From Colius striatus (lineage: Eukaryota; Chordata; Aves; Coliiformes; Coliidae), in assembly GCF_028858725.1 (NCBI RefSeq), contig NC_084763.1:7874001-7938000 (forward strand): DNA of 64,000 nucleotides. The letters are read 5' to 3'. A program made the position numbers and the translations under genes. The notes beneath the pieces are model-generated. The model was not told where the DNA came from, ran no database searches, and saw only the letters and a list, made by a program, of their open reading frames with translations. This document shows, piece by piece, positions 37,391 through 51,826 of this stretch. Each line of letters opens with the position of its first letter. Position 1 is the first letter of the stretch.

Positions 37391-40300
37391 CTGAAGATGC
37401 AGCACACGCTGACAAAAGGCCTTCAGATGCATGAAATATCGTGTCAGCATCCATTTGTTTGTCAGCCAAGCTAAAACACTGAGCTATTCTTGTTCCTAGT
37501 GTTCAGTCTAGCAATGCTGAACCACTGCACTATAAAGAGAGGGAAAAAAACCCCCTTGAAAGTTTAAAGAGCCAGTGTGTGACCCACTACAGCTGTATTT
37601 GAGCCACCTCTTGTAAAGGCTTTAAAAGAGAATGAGAAACATTATTTCCAGGGTGGGTTTTTTTGGTCAAGGAGTGTTTCCTTCTTGCCAAGGTAGAACA
37701 AGCTGCAGGGGAATCTCCTTGTTTTGTGCTGCCATCTTTTTATTGAAGAAGTCCATTTTGTCATCTGTATGGACTGTATGACAGTGGACTGCAGCTTTCA
37801 GAAAACAGGGCTGGATGCAATAGGCCAAATTCATGTGTGTTACAGACATTACATTATTCTTTAGTTAGTGAAATATAAATAGGAAGCATTTGGCATTTTG
37901 TAATAATTTGTACCCATGTAGATTAATCTGGGTAAAAAAATTAACTCATCAGGCATTGAAAGTGTTACCTTTCTTCATGTATGTTAATACTTTTTATATA
38001 AGTGTAGACACTGCAGTTTATTCCCTTTTATGCTGAGGTTGCATTCAGCTGTAATTTCATTGCAATACATGGTTTCTGCAACTTTAAAACGGTACAGAGT
38101 TTTATAGTGATGTGTTTTGTATAATCTTATACTGCCATGTATTGATGGTGATACAAGAGAGAGAGCACTATTTCAGTAGACACTGTACATATAAGAGAAT
38201 AAAGGAGATGTAACCAAATCATCAGCTTCAGAAATCCAACCTTAGCTTTAGAAAATGATGCTTTTCTATAGCTTAAGCAAATATTGATAACAGAGCAGTG
38301 GTGGCAGCTGTGGGCTGCAATGTCTGTCAGCAACTCTGCAGGAGATGGATTTGATTTTTGACATGTGTTTCGACTGGTAGTTCATTTAGGTAGAACAGCC
38401 AATTCCAAGCCCAGCACACAAGGAGAAGCACAAGCCTCTCTTACTCAGGAATATCTCACTAAACTTGTCTTGAAACTCTCCTGCCCTGAGCAGTGTTACA
38501 TCTTGACCCATGCCAGGAGGCCAGGGGAGATGTGGTGGGTGCTTACCTCCCAGAGGAAGGGCTGATAGAAAAGATCCCTTTCTCATGACTTCACTGACTT
38601 TTTTTCCTCTTGTTTGCAGTAGGACTATACTGAAATGACAATACATTTCCCAAGTGCGTTCACAGTTACACATTGTTATCTCCTTTCTGTGAAGTACTCT
38701 CTTCTCTTTCTGGGATCACCCAAGAGGGAGAGAAACATGCAGACAATTAATGGGTGGTGATTTGTCTCCAAGCTGGCACCTGCACTGACAGTTTAAGCCT
38801 TTTCCATACTGGGCAGCAGCTTTGCCAAAAGCTGATATCTGGTCACAGATGGCATGTATCTATAAGCATCGTGGGCACTCAGGCACATTACCATCAAACC
38901 TTCAGTGTTCTGTGGAAGCATTGAACATCAAAGGGATAGAGAAGATCATTCATCTCAAGCTCATTTCAGGTCTTGGGAAGCTTTGGAAACCATCTGCATC
39001 TCTGTTTTGTTAATCACTGGGTTGTCACAGAACACTGTGGGACCTTCTTCAGTGATACAGCATCTAAAAGTCACTCTGTTGAGCTGTTAAAGGTGCAGAC
39101 AAGCTAACTGTGCTTGAGAATGGCAGCTAGATTTCAGGAGGCTGGAATAGGAACTCCCCAAGGTGGAGATTTCCTGCGACAACAACCACTGAGGTGTTGG
39201 ATGAAGAGCAGAGTAATTAACTTACTCTTGTATAAAACAAAATATTCTATTTGCAGGCTACATATGAAGGTTTTAAACTTAATAGGCTGCACTTCATGCA
39301 GTTCAGGGACAGAGACTGAGAGGTAGGGGCAGAAAAGCAGTTCAAGGATGTTAATGCAGAAAGGGGTTAGACAAATTAATAGACCACAAGTCCGTGTGCA
39401 AACACATAGAGATCAAATCCGACAAGATTCCCTTTTGCATTCAGCTGCAATTTATTTGCTGTTGCAAATATCATTTATTAATGATACTGCAACTTTCAAT
39501 TTCTTACAGATTTTTTTTTAGTTAGGGTACATGAGGATCTATAAATGCAGAGATCCAGAAACATACCTACACCTCTACCAGTAAATGCTTTCATAAATAT
39601 CTACAGATGTGATCCCATTTAGAATGTGGCAAAGAGACTCAGTAATCGTGTCCTGGGCACCAGATTACAGCCTTTAAAGGAAAGATCTCAGCTTCCAAAG
39701 GAGAAAGTCCTTCTCAGACAAATGCTTGTTTTAAAAGTATTCTCTGCCTGAGCTTCTATGAAGAAGACCTAGGACTGGTTTGGTTGTTTTCCTCTCAGCC
39801 TAGCTTTTTACTTTTTGGTATGGTATGAGGAATGGGAGCAGTTCTGCTCTGGTTAAAGCTAGTGTTTGCCTTTAGAAAGAGATTTCCAATGAAGCAAACA
39901 ATAATAAACAGTAAAACAGGGAGATGTGTCAGGAACAAAGTAAGCCTACCTAATCCTTTCCTCTTCCTAATTTTTGAAGACATAAGTTATGACACATTTG
40001 GGACTACTTAGAGAAACATTTTAATTCCTTGAAGTGGTGATGAAGTGTGACCTAGTTCCTTTGGATTTTGAATGATGTTAGTTCATTCTGAAAGTCAATG
40101 AGAATAGCTCAATTGACATGAATATGATGCAGCTGTTGTTTTTTGAAGGGGGATCAGGCTCCATCAGGTGTGTGCCAACACCCTTGGAAGAGCAGAATGA
40201 TAGCTACAAAGATGCAAGTGAGGTACAAAGTGTGAAAAACAAGATGAGTCTCCAAAAAGTGCTGCTGCTCCTGCAAGAGCAAGATACTAAACCAGCACCT

Positions 40301-43300
40301 CAAAATCAGACCATAACTAACTTACACACTTTTGACCTGGATGCAGATGTCCCAGAGATTATCATTAGGATCGTTCTGATATTAAGAATGAAATCATCAC
40401 AGAATTATACAGCAAATTTTATACCTCTGCCTTAAATTCACAAGGTTAACAAATACAGCTGAGGGACCATTTAAGGATGGCGAGGTTTCCTGAAGAACAG
40501 ATAACAAAGCAGCAAAGCAGTGGAGAAAAGATGATAGTCTGGGTAAACGGAAATGTGTCAGAAACTTTTCTACTTAATAGGTACCTTAATAAAGAGGAAT
40601 TAAGTCAAAAGACAGTTGAGAAGGGAAGCTTTAGAAGAGATGCATCAAGTCAGAAAAGTATGTTCTATTGATGTATTAGTAGTATCTACTAACAAAGCAG
40701 AGTAAGCTAAGCAAGCCATGTGTTGGTAGAATTTTGGCAGCGTTTTTATAGACTGTTCTGCTCACACCCTAAGGAAAAAAGCAATAAGGACTTGAAAAGA
40801 TTTGTTTTTACTGTTAGAAATCCTGTGTATTGGGCACTAGCATAGTTACGGTAAGCCTGAACTTTTCACATCTCATTCACAAGTGATGGGACAGGATAGA
40901 AAGCTGATGTTTCAGTTGTGGCTTGGTTCTACTCTATTGTATTTTGTTATAATTACACTGGTTTGAGAGTGAAATTACTGATGAAGTGGCGCATGATTCC
41001 CATGTCAACATAAAACCTCTACAAACAAGGATTTGGTCTCTAAAATACACACATCACAACACACTATCCTATCATTTACATCTGACAAGACATAAACAGT
41101 GTTTTGGTTGGCCATCAAGTATGGGGGAATAGCCAAGTTTCCAATAGCTTCACTTTCCAAACTTTAAATGAGACTTCAAAAGCTGTAGAAATGCAATACA
41201 AGCCTATGAAGTCCTATACATACAGTATGAAATCTTTTGAGAAGGAGGAACTGTGGGTGCAATTATTGTTATGCTAACTGACATAGTTTCTGGAAATTGC
41301 TTGGGATTTGTTACGAAGGCTTGAAAAATCTTTTCCATCTGTTCTTTCTCTGGGTATTTTAGGGTGTGTTTATACAAATATCTCCACCACAATACATAGA
41401 TAATACTTGAAATATCTGCTTGCTCTACAAAGTGAAGCTTAAAGTGATATGAACAGGAATTTCTCTATAGAGGCATCAGAAGTAATGCTAAGACAGAGAG
41501 TGAATGAAGACTCAGACCTATAGTCTTGGCTAAATAATGGTCTGAAGAAAGAAAAAATTCACTTGGGCATTAGTCTCAGGAAAGTGAATATTGTCTTCCT
41601 TTTCAAGGCAGATCTGAAGCCTGGGAAAGGACGGAGTTTTTCTTCACACAGACATACTTCAGCAAAACAGAATCCAACGCACGGAAATACCCATCCTGCG
41701 AAAAATGCTCATCTATCCCTCAAAAATTAGGAGCCTGCACATCCTGTGGTAAGAACAGGATAGTTATTACAGGTTAGTTATTAGCCAGCCAACATGCTGA
41801 CACTGTGCAAAACACTCTCACTGCAGTAAGTCTTCAGCTGTGGAGCCGTTAAGTACACGCTTTCCTCAGGCTGACTTGGTTATCCAAGAGATCAGGCACA
41901 TCAGACCTTTCTTTCAGCTCATTTTCAGGATAGAAGTGCTTCTAATACTAATATGTAAGTGAGAAACATTGCTTCAAGTTGCACATGAAAAAAAAAAATC
42001 CCCAGAGAACCAGGGCTCCAAGTTGTGATTTAAGCATTAGGAGTGTGAGACGCCTGGGCTGCAATCAAAGATGTAATCTTGAAAGGGAAGCAGTAGACCT
42101 CTTTCTGGAACAGTTACTTCATGTTAGGCACTGAATTTTGTAAGCATTGCTAACCCCATTAACAAAAACTATACATCAGGCTGAGGACTGATGCAACCTC
42201 TATAGCCTCAGCAGCAGGAAATTAACCTTGTGAGAGAGTGGTGAAGGAGTCAAAAGTAGAGAGACTCATCTGACAACGCTGGAGAAATTTTTGTTTGTTT
42301 GTTTGTTTGCTTGGATGTTGCCCATAAGATACTGTTAAGTTTTCAACACAGAAGAAGGGAAAGTGAAGGGGCTTGTAGCTGTTTGGTTTTTTTCATGGTT
42401 AAGGGCATTTGTGCACTCCTGAAGAGGGAGATGATTTTTTTTCCTCTTGGGTATACCTAAAGACTTAAGGAACTTTACTGTTCCTGTGCACTGTTGAAGC
42501 TCCTGCAGAGCTGTAGTGCTGAGAGACTACCTCCACACCCTCAAGAAATTTTCAGAGTAGACTGGCAAGTTGGCACAAACCTTCCTTGGTCAATGGAGAA
42601 TAAACATTCCACCTATCTGGAGGACTTCTACAAGCAAAGCAACTGTAGAATATAATAAGAAGCTGCCTGGATCTTGAAAAAAAAGTACATTCTAGCCTAT
42701 CATAGTTTGCTTTTACAAGGATGAGTACACAAGGAAAAAGTTGCATTCCCTGACCACTGCTCTTAGGCCCAGGACTAACATCTTCAAGCTGCGGGTAGGA
42801 TGTATGTGGCTGATCAGTTCCATGAAAACGGCTCAGTTTCTGAGCCTCAGCTTCTTGTCCTCTGTCATCTCCGAATATAGTATTGAAGCAAATTGTTGTT
42901 TTTCTTTTTGGACACCAGATGCAAATCTAGGCATGCAGCCAACTGCATGTATCCTTGCAATAATAAGACAAATAATAAGACAGGCCTTCTGGGAAGTACA
43001 AGCGAAGAGTTCAAAGGGCAGATGTACTTCCAGCTGCATTTATTTTATGCTTACACAAGCCTCAGCACCCACAGCAAAACTAAAAAAACATTGGAAAGTC
43101 AAGTCAACCCAACTACAGGTAATTAGGCTATCATCACAGAGGAGCAAACTGTTATCAATGCATTAGTTACAAAAGAAATGCCAGCAGCCATCATCTTTGG
43201 CCAGTCACATTAACCACAGCGTTAAGTGCAGCATCACATAGAGAGGTGGGTAACGTCACCCCCAAAGTGCATTCAAGGCTCATCCAAATCCAGCAAATTA

Positions 43301-45337
43301 TTTCCTTCCATCCCATTGAATAAATATCAGACATGGAGGAAAGGAAATAAAGAGAGATTTATTTGCTGGCTGAGAAGGAAAGTGGATATCTCTTTCCACT
43401 TGTAAGAGAAGCCTGGTGGGACAGATGAGAACTGGAGCCTGTTGCTACCAGTCTCTGAAGAAATGAAGGGCACAGCTTGTCATTAATAAATTGCTGTTGA
43501 TTTGAGCTGCTTATTGATGAAACTGATGGTGATAAAACTGCTTTTCCTGAAAAATGTAGCAACTAAAATAATACCTTCTTTTTGTGCCAGCCTGGGAACT
43601 TTCAAGTGGAATTTCCCAATGCATTTCCTAATCCTTATTTATTTGTCCTTCTGGTATATCCATCAGAGTGATTGGTAGAATTTAGGAAGAAGGTGAAATC
43701 TGTGGGTGCTGAAGGGGTTGAAACAGGTATTTCTTGATGTGACTGTGATTTCCACCAAAGGAATGCCTAGAAAAGAAAGCTGGAAAACAAACTTCATCTT
43801 CACAAAACTCTGGTATTGACAGTCCTCAATGTTAGTTGTTGCTTGAGCTGGAGTTGTGCTACAGTATGTCTGTATGGGTGGGAGGTCAAGCAAAGAACAT
43901 GCATCTGCAGATGAATAAGTTGGTGATCAAGTGGTTGTGGAGCACTACATAGCAATGGGATAGTGACCATGGCTGCATGGTCAGGCTAAGATGACAGTGG
44001 ATAGGTCCACAGTCATATAGAGGGTTTGGCAGGTGCCAAACACTGGCTTTTAGAAGCATTGTTAGTAGGGAGGTACAGAGGCAACTGAAGTCCCCATTGC
44101 AAGAGCAAAACTGCTTTTGATAAGGATTCAACAGAGCTTTTTATTCCCCACATTGCTGACCCCTCTCACTGCACCAAAAGGCTCAGTTCTGAGGTTCTCC
44201 TGGCCCACAACTTTGCCAGCCCTTTACTGATTGATTTATTCAGTTGAGCCTCAGAAAGGAAACGCACCTGGAAGACTGCAAGGAGATACACCATCTGTGA
44301 GCCTGCTTAGTAGCTAGAGAAACACTAACTAGTTTTGATGCAAAGTCAAATAGCCAGAACAGCATTCAATAGCAGCCTGTAGCTGCTTGCATCCTGCATT
44401 ATTGTGACAAACTCCACGATCACAAAACTGCAACTTGTGAGACCCTGAACCAAAGAATTACATCATCATTGCAATAACACTCTGAAAACATGGTGGGTTT
44501 TTTTTCCCCATCCTGGAAAGCCTACTGACAGACACAGCTGAACCACAAAAAAAAGCACAAAGCCACGAGCAGTACATATTCCACATCACATGTACACCAA
44601 GTGACTGACACTAAATGTGGTACTTGCTTTGTTTCTATTTTGTGAGTACTGGGCAAATATATTTAGCAGGATCTGTTGATGTGTTTGAAATTAGATATAA
44701 TCTGTTGGGAAATTCAACTGTTCTTAGTGATTACCCTTATCAACAGGAAATTTTACTATTCTTTAAGCATCAACACTATTACAGAGAATCATTTAAGTAA
44801 CTGAAAACAAAATGATGTTCACTTGCACTGAAGGATAACATTTACTGAGATGACACCTGTCAGATTATTTACTGTTTCTCACTTGCAAAGCTTTGGCTGA
44901 TGTATTGAACTCCATATGGAAATGATATCTATAGCTCAGTGAATCTGGGGAAGATTTAGTGAATCAGGGTTTGCATGATGTGGTTTTATGTTGACAAGCA
45001 CGGCTGAAGCAGCCCAAGTCTGACCATCTCTTGCATGGAACAGACAGCTACACTTCATGGCTTTCTCTCTACTTAAGCACAGTCTCCTCAGTTGCAGTGA
45101 AAGAGGACAGACTTGCAAGAAGTTTTGTGCCTCCTCAGGCCCTGAGGTCTTCCTGATCTATCTGAGATCTGGCTACTTCTGCTGCTTTCCAGGACCAGGA
45201 GGCAGAGCAATGTTTTGGATTAGGAATGAAAAAGGAGACCAAGAACATAAACATCTGTATTTTGGTAGCCAAGGTCTGTAGCATCAGTTGTTTTTCACTG
45301 TTGTAAGGTTGCGTTATGGTGTTTACAGGACCCTCAC
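37391..45337. other. Gene-free stretch
   Basis: Mostly AT-rich unique sequence. A GTTT microsatellite is at 42,290-42,309. Open frames of about 100-140 codons at 40,118-40,435 and 42,741-43,166 (+) show no motif, repeat or splice support. No repeat family was recognised. Confidence 0.6.
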
Positions 45338-45712
45338 TGATTGAATGGATCAAGCCAATGGCCAGTTTCAAGCTTACTGAGTTTATTTTGAGCCTTCAGG
45401 TCCAATTCAAGGACTTTTGTCCCTAACTTAAGCAACTCGATCAAAGTGTGCCCATTGGTGATGAGTATTGAGGACTTCAACCCATCCAAGTCATATTCTT
45501 CTTGGTATATCTCTGGAGCTGAAGAATCTGAATTAGTTATTTCTAGTAGCCGCTTCTGATTAGCCTTTAGAAACACTCTGGCTCAGTTTTGTCAATATTT
45601 TGACAGCATGGCTGTCTTTAGGAAGTTCCTCTGGCTCACATCCATTTGACAGACGTTGATCAGACCATGCCAGGGGCTTTTTTTCTCTCAGCATCTTCTG
45701 TGCTTCAGGTGC
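45338..45712 (-). pseudogene. Unidentified exon-like coding remnant with one frame break
   Basis: On the - strand an acceptor (TTTATTCAG, ending 45,713) and a donor (AATCA/GTGAGG, boundary 45,338) bracket 375 nt. One frame reads PEAQKMLREKKPLAWSDQRL, later DSHAVKILTKLSQSVSKG and stop. From that point a second frame continues ANQKRLLEITNSDSSAPEIY, later LKSSILITNGHTLIELLKLG and TKVLELDLKAQNKLSKLE. The charged, helix-like composition is protein-like on both sides of the break. I do not recognise the family. It may be a decayed exon, a sequence error in a live exon, or chance. Confidence 0.35.
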
Positions 45713-48700
45713 CTGAATAAATGTCAGAACTCAGATATGTGACATCTGAATTCTGATGTGGAGTTTCACTTTTGTCTCTAAATCCCATCCAAACATTTGG
45801 CTGCTGAAGCTTTTAAGCAAGTTCTCCAGATGGAGCTTTCAATGCCCTTCCAGCCTAAGGGCATTGTCCGTGCCCTTCCCAATTTGCTTTCTCTCTTGAG
45901 TGTATCACATCTTCATGGTTTGGGCAAGGAAACAGAGCTCAAGAAACCCATAAGGTAAGGACTACTGTCACACCTGAAACTTATTGGTACTCTTTTGAGA
46001 TTTGTCCTGGCTGAGAAAGTATTCATCATTTTTGTATATGAAACTATTTTGAATTCAAATCATTTTTTGGTCTTTTTTTTAAGGCATATACTAAAAAACC
46101 TCAAATGCTTTCATTCAGGAGAATATAATGCACAAACTTATGTAAACGTGTTATAAAGTCAGGGACTGTAAACATGGGAAATGTTCCAGTCAGAGTGAAA
46201 GGGGTTTTCCTTTAGGTTTTTAAACAAGGATTTTGTGGTTATGTATCTGGACTACATGCTTATCACTTCCATGAAGTCTAATTAACCGACCACTAGTAAG
46301 CTTTAACCCTTTGTAGATAAGCAGTGCTTCATCCCATCATTTGCTGTGGAGGCAACCAGAACAAAATGTCACAGTACGGACACAGGGTCTTGTTACAACG
46401 ATCAGGCATAAAATAAACGTATTTGTTTCCTAGTGGTCAAAGTGTGGTTTGAAACTTTGTATTACTTGTGGCCAAAAAATTTTTCAGTGAGGATTTTTGG
46501 TCACAAAGGCAGACTTATATACTCACATGATTAGTATGGCCTGCATATCCAACAGAGTGTACAGTATAACCTTTTTTTTAGCTTATTAAAAATTCTCATG
46601 CATTAAAAACATTCATATTTTTTGCTTTCATAAGATAAAACAATAAGGTAACTACTAATTACATTGTTAGATGGAATATAGTAGGGGTTTTTTTAAGCTC
46701 TTTTTTCCTACAAAAATATATGCCAGCAATGCAATGCTGTATCATGAGATAAATAGAAAAGGGTTGGTTAACGTCACAAAACCAACGAGAATCATTCTGC
46801 TGTTACGTTAAACCTTGTACCACAGAATTCTTTGCATAATGAAATGCAGAAATAACAAAGGTCTTTACTGGGTTTATAGATGGTAGCTGTGCAATTGAGC
46901 CATTAAAATATGTGCTGTTGGTTTGACAGACAGCAGTAGCCCCTGTAGCTGCTCCCTTAGTTAGACATAAATCAGTACACCAGACAATTGCAGGGGAATT
47001 TTCTGAAATGACTCATTGAGAGTGCAGGGTGCTGAAAGATGAGGAGGGAAGACAGACAGCAGAGTCATCATGAAATTCTAAGCAAAAAGCAGATAAAATC
47101 CATGAAATTACTGGCCTTTAGAAACAATTGTTAATCTAGGCTATTTGTTTTAATTTGACTTCATTTTTTTCCCCAGAGTCAGCAAGATGAATTGTCAAGC
47201 CAGAATTTGAGACTGAAGGGAGACTTGAAACTCACTGAAGTAAAATTCTGTAGATAAGCACAGCTAAAATGAAACCCCTGAAAAACACACCCCACATTAA
47301 TGTCTCTGTTTCATTATGGTCAACTTTTTTCTTTAAAAAAATCTGTATTATGTATCATATCTTCACAAGTTATGTTCAGTAGGCTGGCTATTGGGCATTG
47401 CCATCTTTGACCATCCTTTGCCAAGCAAGTGATTGCTCAGATTCCGTGACATTAGACTTGAAAGCCAATGGTCTGACAAAACATCTTTGCTAATAAGGAA
47501 GTTTAGAAGAGTGTTTAAGAACTTGCTTGGGCAGTCTTGTAATGAATGGCACGATATATGGTGTTTATGTCACACAGTCTTCTTTGCTGCCAGAAGGCAT
47601 TTCCTTTATTCAAAGGGTTCTCATAGTAACCAAAAGCCTGTAATTTGAAAAAATAAGTACTGCCACTGCAGAGCATCAGGGATGCCAAGTGTGACATACA
47701 GATTTGAAGCATACTACCACTGCTAAGGAAAGCAACTGACAACCAAGAAGGAGGAACAATAGAAAAATCAGGAGGATTCATTGCCTGTAACCACAAGAAG
47801 TGGAAGAAACAAATACCACAATGTATGGATGGACATGGATTTAAACTTGAGTTTCTTGCTGATGATCACAGGAACAACTCAAACCAAGTTCTCAGTATAG
47901 AAAATGGAAGCTAAATACATTCCCCTTGCCTTGCTGAGATGCATCAGCTAAGACTGCAAGGCTTAACCAGCCTGCATGGAGGGAGATCACAAAAGGTGAT
48001 GGGTTGTCTCAGGCAGTGCTACTGTCCCAGCAGCAGGAAACTGGAAGGGCACCAGATAGGTCAGTGCTTTCTTTTCCCTGGTGCTGAGATAAAGATGGAG
48101 GAGCAGAGGCTGCTGAGCCAAGCCCTGCTGTGATGACACAGGGTTGCCATAATGGCAAGCAACATGGAAACATGGAGAGGACCATGAGAAGCAAAACAAC
48201 AAGCCCTTTCAAAGCCACCAGAGCAACATCACTGAATGTCTCAACAGTAATGCCTGTTTGCACATGCTTCCCCCTAGTAAGGCTCTTGGTGACAACTAAC
48301 ATAGCCAGCAACTGTCCTCCAGCAGGATACATCCTGCCCTGTTCTTCATCCCACCCAGTGAAGATTGGTTGTGGAGGACGTATAGCTGTAAAGTACTCTT
48401 TTCTTTAACTCTAGGGTACGGTGGTGGGGCAAGAAGATGATCACAGGCCATTGAGACATGTGGCTACTAAACTTTTTGATGGCAAGGTTCCCCACTGGCT
48501 ACTGCATTTCACCAGGAATGCCCATTTTACCTGTTAGGCATCTTTGCAGCTGTTTGATTTGCCTGCTCTGCCTTCCCCTGCTCATTTCCTCTGGCTGTGC
48601 TGGTTGGGATGGACCTTCTAGCAGTCTATTTCAGTAACTAATTTCTTCAAAGAGGGTGCAGTGGCATGCAGGATCCACACAGAGTCCTTGCCACATAAAA

Positions 48701-51645
48701 AATGAAGGCTTCCTAAAAGGAATCTTTTCCTTTCTTAAAACACATTCTTTGCCCAACGTTTTGCTAGTCTATGGCTTTAGCCTCTAATTAGGGTGACCAT
48801 TGACTCCAGGCATGTTGTGCACAGTGGAGTTGCCTCTGGTTTTCACCTCAGGGTAATAAATGTCTGAGTTTCCCCACCTTTCAGAACACAATGACTTTTA
48901 AATGAAATATCCAAAATATGGTCACAGGGGACATGAATTTGATCTATGTAGAGCCACCCACCTGCCTGTGTGCATCAGGGCTCTGAAGGCTCCTCTGTGA
49001 ACTAGCCAGGGCTTGGATGGAAGCAGCTCCCAGCTACTCTGGGCTCTCAGAGGGGGATCTGCTCTTGCCCCAGGCCATCAGCCAGAACTCTGCAAGGCAA
49101 AGAGAAATTGCTTAAGCCAGCAGTTCTGAAAAGTACTTGCTGGTGCTGGATGTAAAGAGTTTTTAAAAAATATCCCTAGATAGATATTTTTGCAAAATTT
49201 ACAACAACCATTGTCAAATTAAATGTCAGGTAATAAAAGTAGCGACTGCTCTCACTGCATGTTAATTAAGAGGAGCAGTAATTTCACCTTTTGCTGTATT
49301 AGGGGAAATTTTTGAAGAACAGACACATGCTATCTGAAGTCCCACTGTATTTTCTTCTGTTGTTTCTGGGATTCATATGAAAACCAACTATAAAGTCTTC
49401 CACGAGTTATGTTTCTTTAATGAGCATGAACATGGCACTTTTAAGGGATCTTTTCACTGTATGAGGCTGCACAGTGTTTTGCAACCCACTCCTCTCCCCA
49501 AAACCTCAGGGCTGCTTTTAAGTTCTTATACTTGTAGGTTATTAAATAATACTTTCCTAGTCTCCTCATCTTACATTTTGGCCCTGCTGCCCATACACAG
49601 GATCCTTAGATACATATCTGCAAACACATGCACTCATATTTACATGTGTGTGCACATCTATATGCAGACACACACATTAACTTGTTTCTCAAGAAAATAA
49701 AGCACATCCAGGCTATGTTTGGCTTTATTATTCTGTATTTCTTTTTCTTGCATAATATTTTTCACCTGAAGGCAAAACCATTTCATGATAAAGGCAGAGG
49801 GAATGGGGAGAGCAATGCACATCTTGGGCGACTCTCTGAACTACAGGAATTGCTCCTGTGAAGCCAACGACAAGGTGGAAGGACTATGGAAGATTTAATA
49901 CCCCAATTTACCATGCTTGGTGAAAATAACGTGGGGACAAGGAAATCAGAGGATCCATTAGCTCACTCTGCTAAATATGCAGTCACAGCAAATGGCCACA
50001 TAGATCATTGTATTGGAAGTAAAGAAGAGCAAAACCAGTCCTTCTGCGCAGCAGATGCAAAGTAAAAACTTCAACCTTTAATCTAAACCTTTGTTTTGTG
50101 GACTTTAGTCATAAACACAGATACCCTAATGATTACTATGATTTTCCTTTTGGGAAGTGGGGGAAGGGATGCCTGTATTTAGAGAATTTTGAGACTAATC
50201 TTAGAAATGCTTATTGTCTCAGTGACGAGCGTGGCTGCTTTTTTGCCGTGTTTTTTGTTTTTGTAGGAGCTAAAAATAACTTAATTGGTTTGTGTTAGCA
50301 AGAAAAGCTTGGTTTTTCTTCTGTGCTGCCATGTGGCATAGTCTGGGATGTGGGTTTTTAATGGCCCAAGTAGTTTGTGCTTTGTCCCCACATTATCATC
50401 AGCACCACATGCTCCAACGTACCCTTATGTTTGTACAAGAAAACGAAACCTCCAGGCACTGCAGCCTTTCTTTTAATAATTTTTCCACCTGCCAGACCTG
50501 AGTCAAAGTTGGACTACACAGCTTTCTAGTGTTGTGTAATGCTTTGAGAGAAAGGAGGGTTTGAAAACAACAGAGGTTGTTCACAGACATCTCTGGTACT
50601 TGCAATACTCTTTTGTGATACTGTTTTTTATTGGTATGTCAATACTCCTCACACTGGAGCTCAGAGGTATCACCTTTATGTATTAAAAAATAATTAGAAG
50701 ACATTCAGGTAGAAACAAGTCTTCCAATGTCTGAGTTTAAACAGATTTACGGACAAAAGGAGCTGTGTGACCCTGGTGCTGTGTTGCTGTTCATCGTAAA
50801 TAATGAGCCTGAGAAACTGAACAAGAGTTGCTGGCTTACACTGCCATCTCTACATCTTTTAACTTCTTCTAGTAGTAGCTGAGATGATATACTTGATGAG
50901 ACAGGTCCCTAATCAGCTAACCTCTTGAACCTGGAGGGATGGGGAGGAAAGATCAATTACCTGGTAGTAATAAATTGTCTGGCATTTTTACTCTATTTGG
51001 CAGGAGTCATCCTGTATCACTATGTCAAAGTTAGTGCTTTTGTGTTTTAGTGTGTAAAATTCTGGCTTCTGGCCTTGTTCAAGGAGCAGATGTCAATTCA
51101 GGAAGGACACTGGGCAGTGTGGCAGAGTCACTTGTGTTACTCAGCTCACTAGTGTAACAGTCTCTACTGTCAGGGCACTGTATATACTGCAAGAAAAGCA
51201 CAGCTAATGATATATTGCAAAAAAAAAAGCCCCCTTGGGTTGTATTGTCGATATATATTGTGGACAATTTGGATCTATGGAGTTTCTGAGCAGAAACTGT
51301 TTATAGAGATGAGAGTAACTTGCTCCTTTCTGTTGCTGTTCCCTTTCTTTCCCTTTCAGATCACAGTAAAACTCCTCTTGCAGAAAAGTATTTCCTCTGT
51401 GGACTCTTAAAAAAGCCCCTGCCTGGTGCAGTTAAAGTCTTGTGTCAAGATTCACATGGCTTGCAGGCTTCCACCGTGCTCCAAATGAATATACAGCAAG
51501 CTTTTTGTTATGGCTGGTCCAACCTCGTGAAGCCTCCTTCAGGTGTCTGATATCAATCTGCTTTCATGTTTTTCACTTGTAAAGCCATGTCTTTTTGAGA
51601 GGCATTGAAAATTTTGTTCCACTGACTTTGTTTGCTATGTGCTTT
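45713..51645. other. Gene-free stretch
   Basis: AT-rich unique sequence. Short CA/TG runs occur around 49,620-49,680. No exon, RNA gene or clear transposon was recognised. Confidence 0.6.
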
Positions 51646-51826
51646 TCACAGAATCACAGACTCTCAAGGGTTGGAAGGGACCTTGGAAGATCATCCAGTC
51701 CAATCCCCCTGCCAGAGCAGGACCACCTAGAGTAGGGCACACAGGCACTCATCCAGGTGGGTTTGGGATGTCTCCAGAGAAGGAGACTCCACAACCCATC
51801 TGGGCAGTCTGTTCCAGTGTTCTTTT
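51646..51826 (-). mobile_element. CR1 fragment, about 180 bp
   Basis: The left edge TCACAGAATCACAGACTCTC is followed by aagggttggaagggacc, a catccagtccaatccccctg segment and the 3' UTR segment aggagactccacaacccatc. This is the reverse complement of a CR1 3' end, closely similar to the copy at 8,631. Confidence 0.92.
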
